Positions 1-5,054 of a stretch of 5,054 nt of DNA are shown here, in pieces (positions within the stretch are counted from its first letter, which is position 1; every line of letters begins with the position of its first letter). The notes below the pieces were generated by a model. That model worked only from the letters and a program-made list of their open reading frames with translations, was not told where the DNA came from and searched no databases. The position numbers were made by a program, and so were the translations under genes. Origin of the DNA: Verrucomicrobiales bacterium (GTDB lineage: Bacteria > Verrucomicrobiota > Verrucomicrobiia > Limisphaerales > UBA1100); contig PBPF01000081.1 in the NCBI GenBank assembly GCA_002724615.1, positions 6,596-11,649 of the forward strand, read 5' to 3'.

Positions 1-725
1 TAATTGGAAGCCAATGGCTTCATGGTGCGAACCCATCCGGCAAAGCCGAAGAGGGAACTGATGGTCAACACACCTACGAGCAGTCCACCCACTGGCTTCC
101 TGCCCCATGTCAGCAGATACGCCGTCGCCAGCAGGATTAGAACGGCAGCCGTGCCGAGCATGGTAACAGAATTATGGACGTTGGGTATCAGCACATAGCC
201 AATCAGTGATGTGCCAGCGACACTGCCAATGGTACTGATAGCGGAGAGGCGGCCCACATTGCCGCCCACTTCATCGACGGTCTGCGTGAGCACTCGGGTG
301 AGGAATGGCAGGGTCATGGCCAGCAAAGCGAGTGGCACGAGAAAAAGAAAGGCGGAGGCAAGCAGTGAACCGACGGCAAGATTCATGTTCAGGCAGGCAA
401 AGCAGACTGGCTTGACCAGCGGAATGGTAGCACAGAGATAAACAGCGGCGGCTAGAACGGCATAATAGAGGTTGGCTAGATTTGGGGAGGCATCCACCCA
501 GCGGCCGCCAAGATAATAGCCCGCGGCCAAGGCAATGAGGGTGACACCAATTTGAGCAGTCCAGACAAAGTGCGAAGTACCCATGAAGGGCGAGAGCATT
601 TTCGCGCCAAGAATTTCGACCACCAAGATTGCAGCACCGTTGATGGCAGCGGTAGCGTACAGGAACCGAATGAGACCTGGCGTCGGGCCGGTGGATTCCA
701 AAGACTCTGGCTCGCGTCGGGCCAT
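1..725 (-). CDS. Fused spermidine synthase-like membrane protein, N-terminal part (3' end beyond window)
   Basis: This is an integral inner-membrane protein read from ATG at 725-723 to the left edge; 241 residues are visible and the frame stays open. By eye it has about seven hydrophobic segments, near residues 18-40, 54-76, 86-104, 115-138, 160-180, 187-206 and 211-231. The family signature is clear: EILGAKMLSPFMGTS (37-51), then VWTAQIGVTLIALAAGYYLGG (54-74), TLPFLTR (138-144), and GRLSAISTIGSVAGT (158-172) followed by GYVLIP (176-181). These match the membrane domain of proteins annotated as fused MFS/spermidine synthase or spermidine synthase-like transporters. In that family a SpeE-like aminopropyltransferase domain usually follows; here it would lie outside the window, so its presence is inferred. 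The substrate is not established for most members. The start is one base after the dipeptidase stop, with no Shine-Dalgarno motif, suggesting coupled translation. No alternative ATG or GTG lies close upstream in this frame. A membrane domain without the synthase remains possible. Confidence 0.85.
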   Translation of the reverse strand, partial: MARREPESLESTGPTPGLIRFLYATAAINGAAILVVEILGAKMLSPFMGTSHFVWTAQIGVTLIALAAGYYLGGRWVDASPNLANLYYAVLAAAVYLCATIPLVKPVCFACLNMNLAVGSLLASAFLFLVPLALLAMTLPFLTRVLTQTVDEVGGNVGRLSAISTIGSVAGTSLIGYVLIPNVHNSVTMLGTAAVLILLATAYLLTWGRKPVGGLLVGVLTISSLFGFAGWVRTMKPLASN

Positions 726-729
726 TTCA
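723..729 (-). promoter_or_regulatory. Stop/start junction TGA-A-ATG, probable translational coupling
   Basis: Read on the minus strand the junction is TGAAATG. The dipeptidase stop (729-727) is followed by one base and then the ATG of the membrane protein gene (725-723). The bases just upstream (GGCCGCATGTTGA) contain no purine-rich ribosome binding site. Ribosomes finishing the dipeptidase are therefore the likeliest source of initiation on the downstream gene, by termination-reinitiation. The arrangement is seen directly; the coupling is inferred. Confidence 0.6.
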
Positions 730-2091
730 ACATGCGGCCAGCATTGGCCAAAGATGTGCACTCATGCGCGCACCGCCGCGAAGGCAATCGAGGTCAAATT
801 TTTCGTTGGGTGAGTGGAGGTTATCATCGGGTAGGGCAAGGCCAAGCAGGAGGGAATCTGCGCCGAGGATCTTCTTGAACTCAGTGACAATGGGAATGGA
901 ACCGCCCTCCCGCAGGATGACGGGCTCATACCCGAAGGCGGACCGGAGCGCACCCAAGGCAGCCTCGGCCCGAGGACTCGTGGGCGAGACCAAATAGGGG
1001 TCTGCACCATGTCCATCCTCAAGGCGCAGGCGGACAGTGGGAGGGCAAAGTTGACGCAGCCGTTTCTTTAAAAGCCGGATGACCTCGCGGGGGGATTGGC
1101 CGGGCACAAGACGGCAGGTGATCTTGGCGCTGGCTTCGGCGGGAACAATGGTTTTGCTGCCCTCGCCTTGATAACCGCTAGTCAGGCCATTAATTTCAAG
1201 CGTGGGACGGGCACTGCGTTGCTCGACAGGCGTGTATCCCTTCTCGCCATAAAGTGCGGGGACACCCAACAGTCGCTTGTATCCGGATTCACTGTACGGC
1301 AGCCGTTTAAACTGACGTCGCTCATGGGCAGTCAGCGGCTCAACCTTGTCATAAAAACCGGGGACGGCAATGCGCCCGCGCTTGTCACGCAACTGGGCGA
1401 GCATTTGCGAAAGGACGAGTGCAGGGTTGTCGACAGAGCCGCCATAGATGCCAGAATGCAGGTCTGCCTTGGGCCCGCGGACGGTGACCTCCAGAGCTGC
1501 CACACCTCGCAATGCATAGGTGAGAGCTGGGTGTTTCTTGGAAGGCATGCCGGTGTCCGAAATAACAACTGCGTCGCATGCCAAGGTGCGCTTCTGCCTG
1601 CGCAAAAAACCCATGAGTGCCTCACTGCCAACCTCCTCCTCGCCCTCAATAACAAAGGTTAGATCGCAGGGCAGCTCGGTTCCGGTCTTGTGATAGGCCT
1701 CGACCGCCTTTAAATGAGCAAAGTGCTGGCCTTTGTTATCCGTGGCGCCACGCGCGAAAATAGCGCCCTTGCGGATGGCTGGCTCGAAGGGCGGAGTTTG
1801 CCATTGGTCAAGTGGGTCAGGCGGTTGCACGTCGTAATGGCCATAGATGAGAAAATGCGGGCGGCCCTTGCGGCGCGGAGTGCTGGCAGTGACAACCGGC
1901 TGACCAGTGGTAGCGTTGCGCCTAGCCCTGAGGCCAATGGAGCGGCAGTGGGCAACAAGCCAGTCGGCGCAACGTCGCAGATCGCCGTGATGGGCGGTCT
2001 GTGCGGAGATGCTGGGGAAACGCAGGTAATCGCAAAGCTCGCCGATGAAACGCTTGTCATTAGCGTCAAGGTAATTGAGCACAGGCTGCAT
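727..2091 (-). CDS. M20-family metallopeptidase (dipeptidase), complete
   Basis: This is a zinc-dependent peptidase of the M20/ArgE/DapE/CPG2/carnosinase superfamily, probably a cytoplasmic dipeptidase; no signal peptide or membrane segment is visible. With ATG at 2091 it has 454 residues, normal for M20 dipeptidases. Residues below use that start. The dinuclear metal site is complete: His85 in HYDVQP, bridging Asp118 in ATDNKG, Glu153 in EGEEEVGS (with general base Glu152 beside it), Asp179 in ISDTG and His426 in LHSPNEKF. The lid/dimerisation domain (about 190-360) carries His212 in DLHSGIYGG, which in relatives reaches the partner subunit's active site, plus GEKGY and RPTLEINGL. EGGSIPI (395-401) is the usual C-terminal substrate loop. 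An in-frame GTG at 2109 would add MALSRP, but the ATG gives MQPVLNYLDAND, the usual beginning of the family, so I prefer it. Neither start has a clear Shine-Dalgarno. Family assignment is secure; the substrate (a broad dipeptidase or an N-acyl amino acid hydrolase) is not. It lies between the AsmA-like gene and the membrane protein gene in one apparent operon. Confidence 0.95.
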   Translation of the reverse strand: MQPVLNYLDANDKRFIGELCDYLRFPSISAQTAHHGDLRRCADWLVAHCRSIGLRARRNATTGQPVVTASTPRRKGRPHFLIYGHYDVQPPDPLDQWQTPPFEPAIRKGAIFARGATDNKGQHFAHLKAVEAYHKTGTELPCDLTFVIEGEEEVGSEALMGFLRRQKRTLACDAVVISDTGMPSKKHPALTYALRGVAALEVTVRGPKADLHSGIYGGSVDNPALVLSQMLAQLRDKRGRIAVPGFYDKVEPLTAHERRQFKRLPYSESGYKRLLGVPALYGEKGYTPVEQRSARPTLEINGLTSGYQGEGSKTIVPAEASAKITCRLVPGQSPREVIRLLKKRLRQLCPPTVRLRLEDGHGADPYLVSPTSPRAEAALGALRSAFGYEPVILREGGSIPIVTEFKKILGADSLLLGLALPDDNLHSPNEKFDLDCLRGGARMSAHLWPMLAAC

Positions 2092-2141
2092 GGGGCGCGA
2101 GAGTGCCACAAGTAAGGGCTCAAGCCAAGCGGACCAGTGCG
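2092..2141 (-). other. Short junction between AsmA-like and dipeptidase genes
   Basis: These 50 bases lie between the AsmA-like stop (2144-2142) and the preferred dipeptidase ATG. They include the alternative GTG start at 2109-2107. The dipeptidase frame is open through the whole junction, so no stop codon decides between the starts. I see no purine-rich ribosome binding site at a useful distance from either start, no terminator hairpin with a T run, and no convincing promoter. The spacing fits a continuous transcript. Confidence 0.5.
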
Positions 2142-5054
2142 TCAGGGATTGGGTGGGTCTGGTGGCTTGGGTGGCGCTTCCGGATCGGGCTTGGGGAAGA
2201 GACCCCGCAGAATCGGAAGCCGACCAATAATCTCGGTGGGCAGGTTAGTAATCTTGCCGGTAAGACTGGAGGTGTAAATGCGTGCGACCAGAAGTTGATC
2301 TATCTTTTTCTCGTTTTTACCCAGCGTGCCCACAAGGCGTAGAAAGACAGGCAGGGTCTCGGGCTGATTCCTGCGAAACAAATCCCCGAGAATCTTGAAC
2401 TTCCGCGCAATCGCCGGCTTGAGGGTGACCTGCACGGGAAGATCGATGGGAGATTGACCAATCGGATCATGCAGAATAATACGGCCTTCAGTACGCGCAT
2501 TGTATAAGGCGGTGGCCAGGTGCAATTCCAGATCGCACTGGCGACCTTCCACATTGCCCACGAGCATGGCGGAATTCATCTTGGCGGTGGACAATTCTGG
2601 CACAGACAGCGCGGCAGACAGGCCATTTAGGCCCAGCTTCACCAACGCGGGAATAAGCGGGTCATTCTCCTTGCGACCACCGTCCAGTGAAACCTCCGCG
2701 CCAGTGATCGCAAGGTATGCACTGTCTTTAAAGAGTTCCGCTTGTTCCCCAAGGAACGACACCGGCTCACCCAGTCCAGTGATCCGGGTGAATTCCACTC
2801 TACCGCCACCGACTGGAATCCACTGTAAACGAAACTGCGCGTTCAGTTGGCCCCAGTCCGCCTGTTGCGTCCAGAAATGATCCCGCAACAGCCACGCGAG
2901 AACGGGCCGCGCCCGCATCCCGAGACCCTTGAAACGGAGGTCATACTTGAACGGCCGCGTGGCCAGATCGACCACAAGCGATGCGTTCTGGACCTTTCCG
3001 CCCTCAAGTATCATTGACATTGGATCGATAATTGTCCGCCCATCTCCAAGCGTGAGCGTGCCATTGAAGTCCTCGGCAAAGAGGCCCCGCCAGTGAATCT
3101 TGTCGGCATGCAACGCGTACTGAATGTCGGTCTCCCGTTTTTTGCCGGACGTCGGGATTGCGGGCAGCGCATCAATGATGCTGTCAAGATCCACAGTATC
3201 CGACTCCAGCTTCATCCGTGCCTTTACTAAGCCGCGTTGAGAAAAATCCATCCAACCGGACAACCCGAGCGCGTTGCCACCGTTTTGAGTCCCAGCCAAC
3301 TGCACATCCAGCCTACGGATGGAAAGGATGTCTCGGTGCCGGTTCAAGTTCATCTTCACCGTGGCATCCTGTGGCGCGGAAGGCATGGACCGGCCAGGCT
3401 TTAGCACCTGCCATCCTTTAACCTCGGCGGATCCAGTGTGGGTCAGTCCGGCATCGGGATCGATGTCCACCGCTATCTGTCCCGAAGCCAACACCCTGTG
3501 CAGTTGCGCTGGTGGCATCGTGCCCTTGAGGAAGGGACGGGCCATGTCCTGATCAAAGTTCTTAAAGGTTGCCTCCGCACGGCCTCGGCGTTCATCGGCG
3601 AGATACCAAGCCTTGCCTGTGAAAGTTCCTTGCCTGCTTTCACCCATTGTAATACTGCCCTCCACACGGGTGGCGTTGACATCCCAACGCGCACCTGGCC
3701 GAACTCGCGCGCCGATGGCAGCCTTGAGGTTGATGTCCGTGGGACCGACAGGCAGGTATCCCTCCGGATCTTCCAGTCGCAGTTGGCTAAGGTTAAAGGT
3801 CCCGTTGAGTCCCACATGACCGCCGGTGGATAACCGGGTGCGTCCCTCGTACCCCACGCTGCCACCAAGTAGTTTGCGTTCGCCCAACCGATCTAGTCGC
3901 AGCAGGCGTAGAATGTCCTGCCGCACGTTCTCCAGCTTGGAATATTTTAAATCTGCCTCGTAAGTGCCGGGGCCAAGGGTGGCTTCGCCGCGAAACAGGA
4001 TTCTCCCCGCGGGCTCACCCTCGACATGGACTATGGTCTCCGCATGATCCGCCCGCATTCCCCAGTGACGACCTGCCTTGCGCACGACACCACGAAATTG
4101 TGTGGCCCAGTCAGATGAGCCAATGACATCAGTGCTGTTTTCATCCCGCAGCCTTGCACTCACAAGCTGCACGGTGGCGTTGACCTCAGCCCAGTCGCCG
4201 GGATGCACGCGAACACTTCCTTGAGCACTTGCCCGTCCATCGACCAATTGTCGTTTCAATGGTTCCATGGGTAACCATGGCCGCAGGAGTCCGGCGGGCA
4301 CATCGTGGATTTCCACTTTCGCCCAGCCGACTTGGCTGGAAATGTCCGCGTTGCCGGTGATGGTAAAATTACCGGCTGGCTGGTTGTCGGCCAACAAACG
4401 GCCGGTTACATCATCCAGCGCCAAGGTGCGGTTGCCATCAAAAGTGCCTGTAGCATTGCCTTTCAAGATCCAGTCCCTTCCGGCCTTGGGTTTCACCCCA
4501 ACCGAGTACTCGCGAAGGTTTAAGGTTTGGAGGTCCTTGATAGAGCCGCGGGTATTGGCGGTTATTGCTGCACCTCGAATGGATTGGCCCTTCCAATTGG
4601 CAGAAATGTTCGTGCCGGTGCCATTTAGATCAAACTCCAGCTGGCGACCGTCGGCCTTGGCTCCCAAGGTGAATGTGGAATTCACAATACCTGAGCTGAC
4701 GCGATCGCCAATCAACGGCTGCCACTCGGCAAAGTCCACGTCACGAAGTTGAATCTCAAGGGTCGACTCCGGAACGCGCGCCGCGCCGGGCGACCAGTCG
4801 AGCCGTAAGGGCTGTAAAAGCCGACTCTTCAATAGGTCACGTTCACCTTGAGTGCCGGAAAGGGTGAGGCGGTCAAGACGAGCGGATTGGCCGGGCCAAT
4901 CGACAGCAACCTGATAATCGGCGGCCAACTCAACGGCGGGTGTTGTGGCGTTTCCACGCGCAACGCTGAACCGGCTGGCAGTGGCGCGACCGGTCATTTG
5001 CCACTGACGGGTGTCGGTCGAAAGGCGGATGTGGTTGGTGGCATTGAGTACAGT
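2142..5054 (-). CDS. AsmA-like envelope protein, 5' end beyond window
   Basis: This is a large, probably periplasmic protein. The frame is open to the right edge, so the true start and any N-terminal membrane anchor lie outside. The ATG at 4997 is an internal methionine: 19 more codons upstream, reading TVLNATNHIRLSTDTRQWQ, continue in the same style. About 970 residues are visible. The protein is a long series of alternating polar and hydrophobic short strands with Gly/Asn turns, as expected of AsmA/TamB/YhdP-type beta-rich proteins. The best match is the AsmA-like C-terminal region, about residues 625-925 counted from Met4997: FNGTLTLGDGRTIIDPMSM, then GGKVQNASLVVDL and FKYDLRFKGLGM, then the stretch ending VTLKPAIARKF. 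It has one cysteine (Cys821) in the 951 residues after Met4997, and a C-terminal Pro-rich tail (PKPDPEAPPKPPDPPNP). Known superfamily members are proposed to form hydrophobic grooves that move phospholipids between the membranes or assist outer-membrane assembly; that role is inferred here. It is the first visible gene of the apparent operon. It could also be a divergent TamB- or YhdP-like protein; I cannot settle the subfamily. Confidence 0.7.
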   Translation of the reverse strand, partial: TVLNATNHIRLSTDTRQWQMTGRATASRFSVARGNATTPAVELAADYQVAVDWPGQSARLDRLTLSGTQGERDLLKSRLLQPLRLDWSPGAARVPESTLEIQLRDVDFAEWQPLIGDRVSSGIVNSTFTLGAKADGRQLEFDLNGTGTNISANWKGQSIRGAAITANTRGSIKDLQTLNLREYSVGVKPKAGRDWILKGNATGTFDGNRTLALDDVTGRLLADNQPAGNFTITGNADISSQVGWAKVEIHDVPAGLLRPWLPMEPLKRQLVDGRASAQGSVRVHPGDWAEVNATVQLVSARLRDENSTDVIGSSDWATQFRGVVRKAGRHWGMRADHAETIVHVEGEPAGRILFRGEATLGPGTYEADLKYSKLENVRQDILRLLRLDRLGERKLLGGSVGYEGRTRLSTGGHVGLNGTFNLSQLRLEDPEGYLPVGPTDINLKAAIGARVRPGARWDVNATRVEGSITMGESRQGTFTGKAWYLADERRGRAEATFKNFDQDMARPFLKGTMPPAQLHRVLASGQIAVDIDPDAGLTHTGSAEVKGWQVLKPGRSMPSAPQDATVKMNLNRHRDILSIRRLDVQLAGTQNGGNALGLSGWMDFSQRGLVKARMKLESDTVDLDSIIDALPAIPTSGKKRETDIQYALHADKIHWRGLFAEDFNGTLTLGDGRTIIDPMSMILEGGKVQNASLVVDLATRPFKYDLRFKGLGMRARPVLAWLLRDHFWTQQADWGQLNAQFRLQWIPVGGGRVEFTRITGLGEPVSFLGEQAELFKDSAYLAITGAEVSLDGGRKENDPLIPALVKLGLNGLSAALSVPELSTAKMNSAMLVGNVEGRQCDLELHLATALYNARTEGRIILHDPIGQSPIDLPVQVTLKPAIARKFKILGDLFRRNQPETLPVFLRLVGTLGKNEKKIDQLLVARIYTSSLTGKITNLPTEIIGRLPILRGLFPKPDPEAPPKPPDPPNP
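2145..2171 (+). other. Weak G-quadruplex-like G tracts opposite the Pro-rich tail
   Basis: Four GGG runs lie on the plus strand at 2145-2147, 2151-2153, 2155-2157 and 2169-2171, with loops of 3, 1 and 11 bases. They sit on the template strand opposite the proline codons (CCN) ending the AsmA-like gene. The third loop is long, so the structure is marginal, and the G runs are fully explained by the repeated proline codons. I list it only as a possible structure near the gene junction. Confidence 0.15.

Noticed and set aside
727..752. Repeated TGGCC elements around the dipeptidase stop, a possible hairpin
   Set aside because: The stem is short, no T run follows, and the next gene starts one base after the stop, so a terminator here is unlikely.
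476..787. A 103-codon minus-strand frame bridging the dipeptidase end and the membrane protein start
   Set aside because: It overlaps both well-supported genes in another frame, and its translation (rich in Ser, Trp, Arg and Pro) looks like an out-of-frame shadow.
1096..1662. A 188-codon open frame on the plus strand
   Set aside because: It lies wholly antisense to the M20 dipeptidase, across its metal-site and lid regions. Its translation resembles no family I recognise and has no ribosome binding site. The sense frame explains the region.
2442..2470. Imperfect inverted repeat GATCGAT ... ATCGGATC
   Set aside because: It is coding (the IGQSPIDLP part of the AsmA-like protein), short and imperfect, with no regulatory context.
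3438..3868. Overlapping 131-codon open frames on both strands
   Set aside because: Both are alternative frames of the AsmA-like gene, with low-complexity Arg/Ser/Pro-rich translations and no family resemblance.
4261..4282. Palindromic stretch with two CCATGG copies around GTAA
   Set aside because: It is inside the AsmA-like coding region, where the codons for the PWLPMEP segment explain it. There is no T run or intergenic context for a terminator or operator.
4267..4752. A 161-codon plus-strand frame opposite the AsmA-like gene
   Set aside because: It is antisense to a continuous, family-like reading frame, shows no recognisable domain, and is typical of shadow frames in moderately GC-rich DNA.

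Overview
The window carries three protein-coding genes, all on the minus strand and packed almost end to end, so transcription runs from right to left. In that order they are: an AsmA-like envelope protein cut off by the right edge (2142-5054), a complete M20-family metallodipeptidase (727-2091, or to 2109 with a GTG start), and the N-terminal half of a membrane protein of the fused spermidine synthase-like family, cut off by the left edge (1-725). The plus strand shows only antisense shadow frames. I found no RNA gene, mobile element, CRISPR array, clear promoter or terminator.

The source is most likely a diderm (Gram-negative-type) bacterium, because the AsmA superfamily belongs to two-membrane envelopes. 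The DNA is moderately GC-rich by eye, and I see no Shine-Dalgarno motif in front of either start. The style of the AsmA-like protein, with its low-complexity Pro tail, suggests Verrucomicrobiota or a related PVC phylum. That is a weak inference from general resemblance, not a measured assignment.

Only 32 to 50 bases separate the AsmA-like stop from the dipeptidase start, depending on the start chosen. A single base separates the dipeptidase stop from the membrane protein start (TGA-A-ATG). The three genes are therefore probably one transcription unit, with translational coupling at the second junction. The functional link is not obvious: a probable lipid-transport or envelope-assembly protein, a cytoplasmic dipeptidase, and an inner-membrane protein of uncertain substrate. 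They may simply be co-expressed housekeeping and envelope genes. I see no clear evidence of a new defence, mobile or biosynthetic system here. The points worth checking are the operon itself, the truncated membrane protein and the identity of the AsmA-like protein.
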